This document shows, piece after piece, positions 11,261 through 21,592 of a stretch of DNA of 64,000 nucleotides. Position numbers and translations under genes: made by a program. Every line of letters begins with the position of its first letter. The first letter of the stretch is position 1. Below the pieces are notes generated by a model. That model made no database searches and was not told where the DNA came from. It worked only from the letters and a program-made list of their open reading frames with translations. This DNA comes from Incurvaria masculella (lineage: Eukaryota; Arthropoda; Insecta; Lepidoptera; Incurvariidae): assembly GCA_946894095.1 (NCBI GenBank), contig OX335653.1, positions 7,135,001 through 7,199,000 on the forward strand, read 5' to 3'.

Positions 11261-11769
11261 AACTGGTAAAAAGTGCGAGTCTGACTCGAATACGAAGGGT
11301 TCCGTACCATCATACAAGATTTGACCCAAATAAATCACGTTTCTTGCATGGGCCACCCTTTTATTTTAATTTGTTTTTTATTTTTACTATTTGTCGTTAC
11401 ACACACATTGTGAAAATTTCAACTGTCTACCTGTATTACATACATACCTTCACGCCGCTATCCCGGAGGGGTAGGCCGATATGATAGAGCGCCAAACGAT
11501 ACGATCACAGCACACCTCTTTCGCTTCATCTATAGACATACACATGCTCTACGATTACGGGTGCTGCGTACCCAGACCTTTACGAAGAATTACATCGATT
11601 TGGTCGTGGTACGTTCTTCTAGGCCGCCCTATTACCTCTATTACGGTTCATGAGATACAGCCCTGTGACAGACGGACGGATGGACGGACAGATGGACGGA
11701 CGGACGGCCGAACAGCGGAGGCTTAGTAATAGCGTTCCGTTTGGCACCTTTTGGGTTCGGAAGCCTAAA
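11261..11769 (+). mobile_element. Lepidopteran 'gccaagtg...gacggacgg' repeat with nested insertion
   Basis: The 5' part 'aaaaagtgcgagtctgactc', 'gaagggttccgtacca' and 3' part 'ggttcatgagatacagccct' plus (GACG)n and 'gttccgtttggcacc' match the copy at 63181-63470. Near-terminal ggttccgta/tacggaacc-type complementarity suggests a non-autonomous DNA element or Helitron-like unit; the class is unresolved. Bases 11433-11637 are absent from the 63 kb copy and are a second, nested repeat. Confidence 0.7.
11433..11637 (+). mobile_element. Nested repeat with 5-bp target duplication
   Basis: About 205 bases ('tcacgccgctatcccggagg', 'gtgctgcgtacccagacc', 'tttggtcgtggtacgttctt') interrupt the surrounding repeat. 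TACCT lies immediately before (11428-11432) and at its end (11633-11637). The uninterrupted copy at 63.4 kb reads 'cctacctattacggttcatg' at this place. This defines both insertion boundaries and the order of insertion. The element class is unknown. Confidence 0.65.
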
Positions 11770-11876
11770 CAATAATGAAGTGTGTCGTAGATACCTCAAT
11801 GGTACTTCTGTGTTTCTAGAAATTGAGAAATGGACGATGGTGCGGCATTGCTCTCCTACTTGATTAAATACCTGAG

Positions 11877-11942
11877 CCGGAGATTTTTTTCTCCGGTAAT
11901 GACTATCCCTCTTTTGACAAACGTAAATTACGTTTGTCAAAA
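11877..11942. repeat. Two adjacent hairpins, one a 31-nt near-perfect palindrome
   Basis: 11877-11896 is CCGGAG(N8)CTCCGG. 11912-11942 has 15-base arms TTTTGACAAACGTAA and its exact complement around a single A. They may be parts of a decayed foldback element. No gene is adjacent. Confidence 0.5.
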
Positions 11943-12471
11943 CTATCAATCCGATAAGTACTATCTGATGATTGAAAAATCGGCACAATCTGACAAGAAC
12001 TTTTGCTTTCCTGTGTAGTTGAGTTAAGAGTAAAGAAAAGTTAGAAAAAGGTTAGAGTAAAGAAAAAGTCTTGACTGGCACCTCGTTCCTTAAGCATTTC
12101 ATGTTATTGCTCCTCACCTTACCGATTCTTCTGAATAGTTATAAAATAAACAACCTTTTACATTGCTGCGACAAAATATATCGACTTCAAACTATGTATT
12201 GTCTTTTACAAACATTGTTATTTTTTTCTTCGATTTTTTTATTGGTAACTAACGTATCGAATTTACGAATTAATAAATATACCATCGCTAGACAATTGCA
12301 TTATGTTGGGTCATTACATACGCAACGCGGTTATAGAAAGATAACATTGATCTAGATTCACAGATTGAGTGAGGGGCATTTTATGTAGTTTATCATCACA
12401 CATGTAACAGTTTCAGAATTATTAATAAAGCAATCAATCCATAAATTCTTCGAGATTGCCAAGAACGGTGC

Positions 12472-12510
12472 TGCTACGCCACGGAGAACGACCACCTCTG
12501 TGGCGTAGCA
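12472..12510. repeat. Perfect-stem hairpin, 39 nt
   Basis: TGCTACGCCAC on the left pairs exactly with GTGGCGTAGCA on the right, extended by GGAG/CTCT with one mismatch, around a short loop. It is too short for a standard miRNA precursor, and no conserved miRNA is recognised. Function unknown. Confidence 0.4.
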
Positions 12511-12689
12511 TGATTCCAATCTAGATGATGGTGGATGATGGAACCTCCAACAGATGATAGAAAAGTAAAAACATTTGTTCGTGAATGACAAACTTATCTT
12601 CCTTCTCACTTTCAGTGTGAGAAAGGAGCAGAAGAAATTACGACATATGTTTACTCACATTTATAATTGCTGGTCAGACGTAATAATTA

Positions 12690-12937
12690 CAGGGGGTCCA
12701 TTCAGAGTAAGAGTGAGTTCGAATTCGCAACTAAATATCAACTCACTTTTTTAAATAGTTAATGTTTCCCCACTTCTAGAACATCATTACAGTTAGGTAA
12801 AAATCTGGTTTGTCCCGTAAATACGTTGGAAGCATAAATAACGGTTCCGTTATTTAAATAATAATATATTTCCCAGCTATTTTTAGGTTAACTCACTCCC
12901 GAACTCGAACTCACTCTTGCTCTGAATGGACCCCCTG
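12690..12937. mobile_element. MITE, 248 bp, CAGGGGGTCC termini (family F2)
   Basis: Inverted ends 'cagggggtccattcagagta' (from 12690) and 'tctgaatggaccccctg' (to 12937), with the inversion continuing about 40 bases ('gagtgagttcgaattcg' against 'cgaactcgaactcactc'). Flanking triplets are TTA and CTA, so a clean target duplication is not evident. It has no coding capacity. Its first 103 bases recur almost unchanged, inverted, at 55920-56022. Confidence 0.75.
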
Positions 12938-13355
12938 CTAAGAATCCTCTAAACGTGTGTAATTGTGGAAGTTGAAAGTAGGATATTCGTCAAGGTCTAT
13001 ACAATTAATGCTCGAGTGTTAGTTTCAAACTTACAACTATTTATCACACCTAATTGTGGCGTGTACGAACATAATTGCTTGGCATTTTAAAATAATTAAG
13101 TGCTAATAATCGATCGGTAGCAGTCAATATAGATCGTGATCTTTATCTAGTTTACAATGTATATAAAATTCAAGGTGAATGCTGTGAGAACACGATGTGA
13201 AGTGAAGGTCCCTCGAATCGGCTTGAAACAATTGCTTTATATCATTTCGAAAAAAGAGAATTTTTGGCCATTAGCACTGTGATCATTTATTGAGAGCTCG
13301 ACCACTGTTTGTGACGCATTCTACTCGACTCCGTTGTTAGGTTTACCCATATGCC

Positions 13356-13582
13356 TACTCTTGGATTTCCGTGCTCAGGAATCAGGAATCTATCAGTTGA
13401 GAAAATAGCATTTAGTAATAGTAATAGTAGCAATAGTAATAGTAGCAATAGTAGCGATGGAAAACCTTGAATCATTAACAAACCGTGCTCTGGAATCTCT
13501 TAGTCGAGAAATAGGTTTGACAGCTGCGGTTTTCTCGACTGAAAGATTTCTGATTTGTGAGCATGGAATGCCAAGAATCAAT
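13356..13582. mobile_element. Foldback element, family F1, with trinucleotide-like repeat
   Basis: The left arm 'tactcttggatttccgtgct' with 'caggaatctatcagttgaga' and the right arm 'ttttctcgactgaaagattt' with 'gagcatggaatgccaagaat' are about 50-base inverted arms. The centre has an imperfect GTAATA/GTAGCA array at 13411-13456. On the minus strand this array reads as poly-leucine in one frame, which is not a gene. Confidence 0.65.
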
Positions 13583-15121
13583 CTGTTGTGTCAAGCATAC
13601 ATTTTCACTATAGAAAGTAAAAAGGTTGTAAAAAGGTAATTATAGAAAGGAAGCTTGCTAAATGCATGCATGCTTGATAAAACAAAGCATAAAACAAAAC
13701 TGTGAAGGTTACCTTCTCGCTATTCATAATCATTTTTTCCCTCGAAAATACAAAGACTGTGCGAATGAAGTAGGCGTTTTTTATATCCTCTTAATATTTT
13801 ATCTATTTGCTGTGGAGATATACAGTTTTCACGGCCTGACGAGTAAAATAACCATTGAATGGATAACGGCCATTCAAAGCGTGGGTATTGAAGGACGGTT
13901 CGCGAGAAAAAAATCTACATTCATAATAGTACAATCGCATTCCTTGTTCACATGCTTTTAAGTTGCCGCGAGGATAATGAGTAGGCGAAAACATGGAAAC
14001 GGTTGCTGGTAGAATTCGTGTCTAATATGGGTAAAATTCAGGGGCGCGGCGACTTGCCTTGTATGCACGAAGTCATGGGTTCAAACGCCCCGATCATGCA
14101 CCAGTTTCTTTATTTTGCTGAGTGGGATAAGTGCATTTCATCACGAATGCGAGCTGTTCCATGGATCGGATCCCATCTAAAAGTGTAGGACCCTTCCTAC
14201 TAGGCGGTAGAAGAAGAAGATTTTCACGGTGTTAGATAGTTGTACTTATTACAGTTATCGTTGGAATAGTAAATATTTAGCAATAGTGTGGAAAAATTGC
14301 CATAGCAATGGCATGATAGGGTTAAGCCCGCCCGTCGCATTGAATGAAAAGATGATCTAACCTGTAATGAAAAATCGTCCATATTTTCCGTAGTGAATGT
14401 AGTAGCCGGGCTTATAAAAGGGAAGGTCTGGCGTTGCACCTAATTCCTCGCTGGAATTAGGTGTGTTATAGTGTCCCAATTCAGGTGTGTTGGGGTAATT
14501 TCATGACGGCGGGTGTGGTATTACAGCCATCCATATCAAGTTAAATAAAAAACTGATCTGTAAATTTAAATAGTTTTCAAGTTTTATAGTGTACAAAAGT
14601 CCTGCCTTGCCTTGCAAAATGGGACAGTAGCGAGTTTAATTAGTAGGTATAATGTAAATATTTCTACATATCCACCACAAAATAAATACAACGAAAAGCT
14701 TAAGGCTACATTTTTCAAGTTTTTTCTCACCGTTAAGTGTGGTTACATTGTTGAATAACCGGTAGTAGAAAGTTTATGAAGATTTCTCACTAAAAAATTA
14801 AGAGAGTAATTCAGCGAATTTACCCACGTGACATTGTTTCGGAAGTGTCGACGCAATGTCAAGTCGTGGTTGCTACCTGCGCCTGCGCAACCAGCAGACG
14901 GTCGCAGTCTCGTGCGACCATGCTGCTGCGTCACAATGGGGCACCTAACGTATTGTTGTCGAACTGTGAGAGTGCTGGCAATCGTAGTGTATGTCTCTAT
15001 GTGATTTTCCATGATTTCATTATGACGGATATGATTTATATTTTATGAAATTTTATTAAAATATATTTGTTATAAAATATAAATATATTTGGAAAATAAC
15101 ATGTTTCAATAAATGTTTCAG
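13583..15121. other. Noncoding region upstream of the CBM14 exon, with a SINE
   Basis: 14035-14552 (plus) is a SINE listed separately. The rest was searched by eye for a small exon with an ATG, a hydrophobic stretch and a phase-1 donor that could supply the missing signal peptide of the downstream gene. None was convincing. 15060-15121 is an AT-rich intron end with a 'ttgtttcag'-type acceptor ('aatgtttcag'). Confidence 0.5.
14035..14552 (+). mobile_element. SINE, tRNA-like head, with internal insertion
   Basis: The head carries 'catgggttcaaacgccccga' (B-box-like). The body follows with 'tttcatcacgaatgcgagct', 'ccatctaaaagtgtagga' and 'actaggcggtag'. An extra segment of about 95 bases (about 14212-14307) then interrupts before 'atagggttaagcccgcccg'. 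The 3' end is 'catccatatcaagttaaata' plus A residues. Copies at 8.3 and 3.8 kb lack the extra segment. Confidence 0.7.
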
Positions 15122-16681
15122 GTATCTTAGCAGTCTCGTCATCAATCACGATTTCTCCAAATGGAAACAGCCCTGAAAGAAAAATGATCAGAGGCGGTAT
15201 GATGATAGATGCACAAAAAGGCTTGAATCCTGCCGCAGAAGTCGATAACAAGATAGAAGGGCAAACTAACTACGAAAAAAGCAGAAAAACAAATCTAAAT
15301 GTAACGAAGCTGTCCCTCAATGAACGATACAGACGTCTCATACCATATATGACGTTTTACTATGCAAACGATGTGGCATCACCGAGTACGGAGCCATACA
15401 GCACGGACAACGTAGAAGTGCAAAAGGTCCATATCGATGAAAATCCGCACGCACTTAGAGACGCCAAGAAGATAAATATTCCCCCTAACAGGTATATTCC
15501 TCGGTATCAAGGTAACAGACTCACCCAGCACAACATCGCATCCGCTAATCCGACGAGCGCCATTAAGAGCGCATACCAGACCCACTCATACGTAGTCCCG
15601 ACGAAGGCAACACCGAACTATAATCCCCTATATTTGGAGCAAAGCTTCATGAACGGTCACACCTTCGGTCGCACCCAAGCCAAGCACAGGCCTACAGTGC
15701 CAAGCCATGGGTTTCGTCCATCTCTACAGTATCAAACGCGGAAACCATATCAAAACTTGTTCCATGCCGACGACTCATCTAGCGTAAAATACTACGAGTC
15801 AGATAAGGAACCTTCACTAAAGTACAAACTGGTTCCCTATGAGCAAACGGCCCCCGTTCAAGTTGCTGAGACTCCGGCCCAGAACTATAATTACTATGAT
15901 CGATCGAAAAGTGCAATTCCTGTACCAGTTCTAACTAAGGGAAATAATCATGTGTATGCTGAAACGAGACCAAGAGTTCCCCCAGTAGCATACGATAACG
16001 GCATAGTTCAACAACCGGCACGCCACTTTCACAGTAATCCCGCAACTGAGAGCTATTACGAGCAGCGTACGCCAGGAGCATCAGTATCTTACGAAATCAA
16101 CCCCAAATTCCCAGCTGCGGAGAGCGGTTTCAGGCCCATAATACCAACGAGTTCACCCACCGCCATCGAGTCTGTCGCTTTCGTTCAATCGACTACAGCC
16201 GCTCCTCCCCCACACAATGTGCACGGAGCGAGTCTCACAGCCTCACAGAATGCGCCCCAAGAACCGGATTATACAGCCTCATTCGTTCAACCCGAATACT
16301 ATGACTATGTACCACAATCGCAGCACGGAGCAATCAAGTACTCCTCGAGGGACTCCGCGACATTAAGTGATATTTTGACAACCCTCCAAAAGAGTAATTC
16401 GATCCCACAGCCGATAACAAAAGAAAATGTAGGGTCATCCATCCGAACACTGCTGCAAGTCTTGAGCGCGTTAAAAGCTGCTTCGCATGATTCTCATTAC
16501 AATGATGTAGATGTACCGATCCTGAGTACACCGAAACCCTTCTCGGCTTCTCCGAAGATCATTATCGAGAATGATATTAAGCCAGAACTACCCTCTCCCG
16601 AAGAAGCAGAAAGGGCTACAGAAATCGCCGGGGAGCAGTATCTAGCGCCAGTAAATGTGCCGTCGCAGCATTTGGACCATG
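15122..16681 (+). CDS. CBM14 (chitin-binding type 2) protein, large N-terminal exon
   Basis: This is the first visible coding exon of a predicted secreted/extracellular chitin-binding protein. The acceptor AG is at 15120-15121. The open frame runs from 15122 (phase 1 entry, two bases completing a split codon) to the donor G|GTACGT at 16681/16682 (phase 1 exit), about 519 codons. An internal ATG at 15184 exists, but the frame is open back to the acceptor. An upstream exon with the signal peptide is therefore expected; it was not found. The sequence is low complexity, rich in Pro, Ser, Tyr and Ala with several 'YYDR', 'YYDY', 'NYNYYD' motifs, typical of linker-like regions of cuticular or matrix proteins. 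No domain is recognised in this exon. Codon structure and splice phases make it firmly coding, but the role of this region is unknown. Confidence 0.85.
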
Positions 16682-17413
16682 GTACGTTTCATACATCTAT
16701 TGTTTCCATCGAATTGTTTCCTAATAACAGAATGCTAGTCCTTTTACGGCAGTCTGGTGATCTTTTAAAAGTAATTAAATACGTAGGTATTTAGTCTAAT
16801 CGTTGGTGCCCATAAGGCTCTGGTACTAGCCAAATCGCAAAGTTAGACGAGGCACCCCAAGTTAACTAACTAAGTCTGAGGATTATAAGTGTCATTCTTA
16901 CAATATATGATTCCTTGTCTAGGAATCGACCTATTTTCGTTAATGTATGTTTCCTTTTTCTATACAAAATACATTGCGGAAACGGTGTCCATTTCCGAAC
17001 TTTTTTGACTAAATGTAGAAATCTAAAAGCAAATGGAATTTTTTGTTTATGCATATATGCTGTTTTTGCTTATATCTAGAAATCGAATTACTTTCAGATT
17101 TCTAATGAGAAAAATCAACTTTTTTATTTTTATTATTATTTAAATAAATGATGGAATAAAAAAATATTAACAATCCATTATCAGTCTGGAGTTCTATTTG
17201 GATTTGCTGAAGAGTTTCACTACATATTATTACATTTGTTAAAAAGTGCATTTGTATGGCGCGAGTAGTTGGCCGGTGCTCGATGGGGAACTGAGTCGAT
17301 ATGTCTTACCCGCTGCACACCACTACACCCACCGGAAATATGTCAGTGCTTTCTTGTGCTCAAATATAAATACTTCTGACAGAAAATATAACATCCATGT
17401 GTTTTCTCATTAG

Positions 17414-17589
17414 ATTACCGCGGGAGTTCGCAGGCGTTTCCGCTGGCGATAGCGTCGGAAGACGACGGAGGGACCCCCGGCCGCGCAGGCGTCGACTACC
17501 CCACGCTCACCACCATCCCACCCACATCGTTCGACTGCAAGACGCAGCGCTACAAAGGATTCTTTGCAGATCCTGATACCAAATGCCAG
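17414..17589 (+). CDS. CBM14 protein, exon with start of chitin-binding domain
   Basis: The acceptor AG is at 17412-17413 and the donor CAG|GTCATT at 17589/17590. The two leading bases complete a GAT (Asp) codon with the last G of the previous exon, and the exit phase is 0. It encodes 58 further residues. It opens with YRGSSQAFPLAIASEDDGG, then a Gly/Pro/Thr-rich linker, then SFDCKTQRYKGFFADPDTKC and Q. The last part holds the first two of the six conserved cysteines of a peritrophin A/CBM14 domain (about residues 561 and 577 of the visible chain). 'GFFADPDTKCQ' is the classic 'G.[YF]AD...KCQ' signature of the cuticular/peritrophic chitin-binding family. Confidence 0.9.
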
Positions 17590-17797
17590 GTCATTACTAA
17601 TCGAGCTTGTACCTAATGCAATTATCACGGAGATCGACGATTTCCGTGGCAGTCGTGTTCATCAATTGACAAATTAACATTGGTAAAACAACATGTGTAG
17701 GTAAAGAGTACGACTCTCAATAATATTAAAAAGAGTTCAAGATAATAAATGCAGGTATCCAATTCCAAGGGCGCGTCACCAGCACAATGTCCATTAG

Positions 17798-18062
17798 GAT
17801 ATTGGGTTGGCGTATTCGGAAAGTGCTTTTTGGGCCTTTTTGGCTGGAGTCTTTAATAGGGACCTTTATTTGTTATCACGTCATATCCATGCACCCATGA
17901 TTTCACCATCGATTTTGAAACTTTTGAGCAATTCAGGGTCGTCAGCATCTCCAACATTTGCAAGGCCTTGAATTTGCGATCCTCCTGCTTTTGTCGAAGA
18001 TTTAAGAATTTCGGCACGAATTTAGCGGCCACTCGAGATATGCCCATAATGCTGGCGATAAT
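17798..18062 (-). pseudogene. Mariner-type transposase remnant in an intron
   Basis: The minus strand reads MGISRVAAKFVPKFLNLRQK, then a diverged stretch, then SWVHGYDVITN and a stop. This resembles the mid-region of mariner transposases ('RVAAKFVP..L...QK', '.T.DE.WV.GYD..TK'). The catalytic Asp of the 'GDE.W' motif is not preserved and most of the protein is missing. 'attgggttggcgtattcgg' at 17799 may be the 3' terminal repeat. It is a dead, internally deleted fragment. Confidence 0.65.
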
Positions 18063-18074
18063 AGATTCACAAAG

Positions 18075-18133
18075 TTCTTATGAGACAGCATCTTGCTCTG
18101 CCACCCTTTTAAGCTAGGTATGTCTCATAAGAA
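18075..18133. repeat. Perfect 13-bp inverted repeat
   Basis: TTCTTATGAGACA (18075-18087) and its exact complement TGTCTCATAAGAA (18121-18133) enclose 33 bases, adjoining the mariner remnant. This could be a small solo MITE. Confidence 0.45.
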
Positions 18134-18304
18134 TGAATGTATGGTGGAAATTCGATATTTTTTTTAGAAATAAGAATTCAGCCATATAATTTTTGCACAC
18201 ATTGTTTTAGATCAGCCCCCCTAACAAATGATTACAGTATATCAAAATACATTTGTAAGTAGGCATTTCGTATTATAGCTCTTCGATTTTTGTGGAGTGG
18301 GTCA

Positions 18305-18420
18305 GGGGGTCGATTCTTGGAATTCCGTACTCAGTACTCAGGAATCTTTCCAACGGGAAAACCTCTTTGACAATCGTGGTCTCTCGACGGAAATGATCAT
18401 GATTTTTTAATGAATTCCAA
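18305..18420. repeat. Partial F1 foldback copy
   Basis: 'ggtcgattcttggaattccg' and 'ctcaggaatctttccaacgg' match the termini of the elements at 4746 and 13356. The opposite arm is eroded ('tttaatgaattcca'). Confidence 0.45.
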
Positions 18421-18558
18421 AAATAAACCCCCAAGTAATAAACATTTTTAGAGGAAGGTGCAGCCCACTTTTGCCTTTCCCTCCCCCTCAGTAAACTGTC
18501 GCTGGATTACAGACAAACATAAAATTATTTGTACAAGTTGTCTGTTTCGTCCCCGCAG

Positions 18559-18773
18559 GTGTGGCACTACTGCGACCTGAACGGGGGGCAGGCGTCGTTC
18601 CTGTGCCCCAACGGCACGATATTCTCCCAGGCGGCGCTCACTTGCGACTGGTGGTTCAACGTGCGCTGCGACTCCACGCACCAGCTCTACGTGCTCAACG
18701 AGCGTCTCTACAAGTACATCCTGCCGCACTCGCCTACCTTCCCCGAGGACTACAGCGGCCCGCTCGTCGACAA
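18559..18773 (+). CDS. CBM14 protein, exon completing chitin-binding domain
   Basis: The acceptor is CCCGCAG (AG 18557-18558), entered in phase 0. The donor AA|GTAATC is at 18773/18774 (phase 2). It encodes 71 residues starting VWHYC and provides cysteines three to six of the domain. Cysteine spacing across the whole domain is C-15-C-5-C-10-C-12-C-7-C, which fits CBM14. Aromatic residues (W, Y, F) at expected chitin-contact places are kept. After the domain comes DSTHQLYVLNERLYKYILPH and a region ending 'YSGPLVDK'. If the donor were ignored, translation would stop at 18775-18777. The next exon fits better because it restores K-Y-L. Confidence 0.92.
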
Positions 18774-19110
18774 GTAATCACCTGTTACGACTACTCATTC
18801 CACAGCTCCACCTCTCCCTGACACAAGCGGTAGGGTTCTGGATGGTACGACAGGTTGCGATGGGCTGCGGAACTTGCATCTCTTATCCCAACCTATATCC
18901 GGAGCACCCGCCGCAGTGAACCACGGAACCCTCTCTTCTCTCACTCATTTCTCTGTCGCACTTTCCTCAAACCTATAACATGGGAGTCTTCAGCCGTAAT
19001 CTAAACCCCCGATTCACACCGCCCAACTCCAAAATGCTCAATCGTACTACGTCAACTTTTTTTTAATCTAAGTCTAAGAAATCTTCGCACTTTAATTTTT
19101 TTTTGTAATT

Positions 19111-19130
19111 TATATATATATATATATATT
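19111..19130. repeat. TA dinucleotide repeat
   Basis: A short run of about nine TA units in the intron before the last CBM14 exon. Confidence 0.8.
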
Positions 19131-19257
19131 AAGAGCATTTTAAGAGATCACGTGATCGTCTGATATGTGTAAATACATGTCCTATTTTATTTGGTTTAAA
19201 CAGCCCTTTTCCATAATCGGTGATGCCCAAAATGATAGAGACTGTTCATTGTTCCAG

Positions 19258-19519
19258 ATACCTCACGATAAAATTCAAAGAGATGGAAGAGCAGTTCCGT
19301 AAAAACAAGAAGAAGCAGTCCGGAGCTGCCGATGAGAGCGAAGTCGAGAACGAAGAGGCGGGCAGCAGAGCGGACACGGAGGAAGAAGAAAAGGATCTCG
19401 CAACGAACAGTAGCCTGGAGACGGAGAATGGCGCAGCTGGAAACGGTGCTGTGAGTGAGGCGAGCGTCGTCGTAGAGTCCCCCGGGAACAGTGGCACCGT
19501 TCAACATCTTGAAGACTGA
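19258..19519 (+). CDS. CBM14 protein, terminal exon (charged tail)
   Basis: The acceptor 'gttccag' (AG 19256-19257) adds one base to the AA left by the previous donor, giving Lys, then YLTIKFKEMEEQFRKNKKKQ. This is a basic/acidic stretch likely to be alpha-helical, followed by an acidic Glu/Ser/Ala-rich tail ending in 'VQHLED' and TGA at 19517-19519. The continuous 'DKYLTIKFKEMEE' across the junction supports the splice. In total about 736 visible residues precede the stop. The domain architecture (long linker, a single CBM14 domain, charged C-terminal tail) matches the CPAP1-like or mucin-like single-peritrophin-domain proteins of insect cuticle. The exact family member is not assigned. Confidence 0.85.
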
Positions 19520-21440
19520 AAGTCATCGATCCTCAAGTCTGACTCGATTTCCAGGATAAACTCCCGATGTGAACCCAAGCGAATGGTGTTTAGAAATAAT
19601 TGTATTGGATTTCTAATATATATGTTCAAGCGGTTGCTTCCTGACGGTAATTATCTACACTTTCGTTGGTCCATAGTCGATCTGAGCCTTCCAAAGTATG
19701 CATTATGTTCAATATTGACACTCATCCGATTAGAGATTAAATCACCCGACAAACAGTTTTGTTTTGCAACTATTCCATGAAACTTGTTTAAGACATAACG
19801 GTGGCATAGAGTTGGTAGGCTGCGCTTTCTACTAATCAAATTAAATACCTAGTATAATTTCCTAGCGAAATCTATAAGCAGTATTCAAAATCTATAATGA
19901 TTGGAAAAACATTTTGTTTTGCCAGGGTTATCTGCATATGGCGAAATTAGGAATTTTAGGTGGGTCCGTAATCATCAGATATAGACTGTAAGATACCATT
20001 ATTAAAATCAATTAAATCGGGATATATAGGTAGTGTATTTCAAATAGTTTTCAATCTACGGTTGTATATATATTACCAACGATTTCAAATCGACCCTCTT
20101 TGTAGATTATGATGCGTGACAAATAGTTTAGTGTAGGTACTATTAAAAGTGCTTTCCTTTAAAATAATATGATTTAATTTATTTTGAGTAATAAGTCGTA
20201 AGTATACAACAAAACTGTGATAAGAACCGTCATTGCTACCCCTTTAACTATACGAATGTTGATTTGTACCTTAAATTGTGTATGTGCGAGAATCACGACA
20301 TTGGCTTGTTCAGCAGTTCACAAATCTAAGCTTAACTGAATTTACAGCTTGATGCATCTACACATAGGTTATATTTTAATGCTAAAGAGTTAAACAAGCG
20401 CCATATTTTGCCATGTTTAATTCAGATATGAATAGTAAGAAGGTAAGCTGTACTTGTTAAGGTTAGCATACAAAATAAACACATTCCTGTAGTGAGATAA
20501 GAATTACTATGTGAGATTTGCAAGATGCGATTGCTTCAAATATGGTTTCTAGGTGGACCGCCATTTGAGTGATCACTTTCTATCTTGATTCACATTTTTT
20601 ACTCAAGACTGCATGTTCATCAAAATGTATGCTTTCAGGTACTTTATTTGGAAGCACGGTTATTTAAATCACTTCATTAGGAAATATCTTATCTATATCG
20701 GAGATAACTACACCAAAATTATTTTAAATCTTGCCATGAAAAAAATCTCGCTAGTTCTTCAACGAAATCTAGATGGCGCCATTATATTTAAAATTGGAAA
20801 AAAACTTAATTGTAGTTATACAATATCAATATACACGTCAACAATATCAACGTCATGTTACAATCGTCTATAGGTTTGTCGATTCCGCAGATGAAACAAA
20901 TTAAGATTATGTTGATGCGTACAGGCGCAATAATATTTTCCAACTTTTCAGATAATGGCGCAATCTACATTTTGTAGCAAGCGTTCATAATTATCTTAAG
21001 CACACTGAATCAAAAACTTTACATACCAACATACCTGCTAGAAGATGAATAATTTAGCAATGAATTATTACCTGATAGGCTTTAATGAAATAAACATCTG
21101 ACAAGTCACATCAGACATTTTCCCATGATACTTGAATGGGGAAAGTAAAATAAATATAGAAATTAAGTAAATTAAGAATGTATTTATAAGCAACGGTTAA
21201 ATTTACTTGTGTGTAAATTTCATTTTTCAGCTTTTGCATTATTTCCAAAATGCACAGTTTTAGTCATAAAACATTTTGGAACTTTGCCTTAACGTTATTT
21301 TCACGTTGATGAGGAATTAACAATTAAGGGACAGTAGCTTGCTAATAAAACTACAAATGGAAAGTTCAAATTTTTCATTTATTTACACATAACCTTCAAC
21401 TCTTACCTACTAACGGATGATGCAGAAAATGCAAACCATA

Positions 21441-21592
21441 AAGTCGCATTTACACAGATGTCAAATCTATCGGCACAGTCCTGGTAAACGTCATATGTTT
21501 TTAGCCGGGCTGAAATGCTGGATTCCGGATAACAATATTTACACGTACCCAGGACTGGTTATCTGCTAAAAAAACTCGTGTAAATGCGACTT
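21441..21592. mobile_element. Foldback/MITE, ~152 bp
   Basis: The termini 'aagtcgcatttacac' and 'gtgtaaatgcgactt' are exact inverted repeats. Inner sequences are also inverted ('acagtcctgg' against 'ccaggactgg'). No coding capacity. It is a non-autonomous inverted-repeat element of unknown superfamily. Confidence 0.7.

Noticed and set aside
12071..12355. Hydrophobic frame (MLLLLTLPILL) as first exon of the CBM14 gene
   Set aside because: No GT donor in phase 1 near the hydrophobic stretch and no homology-like continuity into the 15122 exon.
13287..13481. Poly-leucine frame, possible signal peptide
   Set aside because: Produced by the GTAATA-type repeat inside a foldback element.
19196..19526. 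Minus-strand frames opposite the last CBM14 exon
   Set aside because: Antisense shadows of the Glu/Lys-rich exon.
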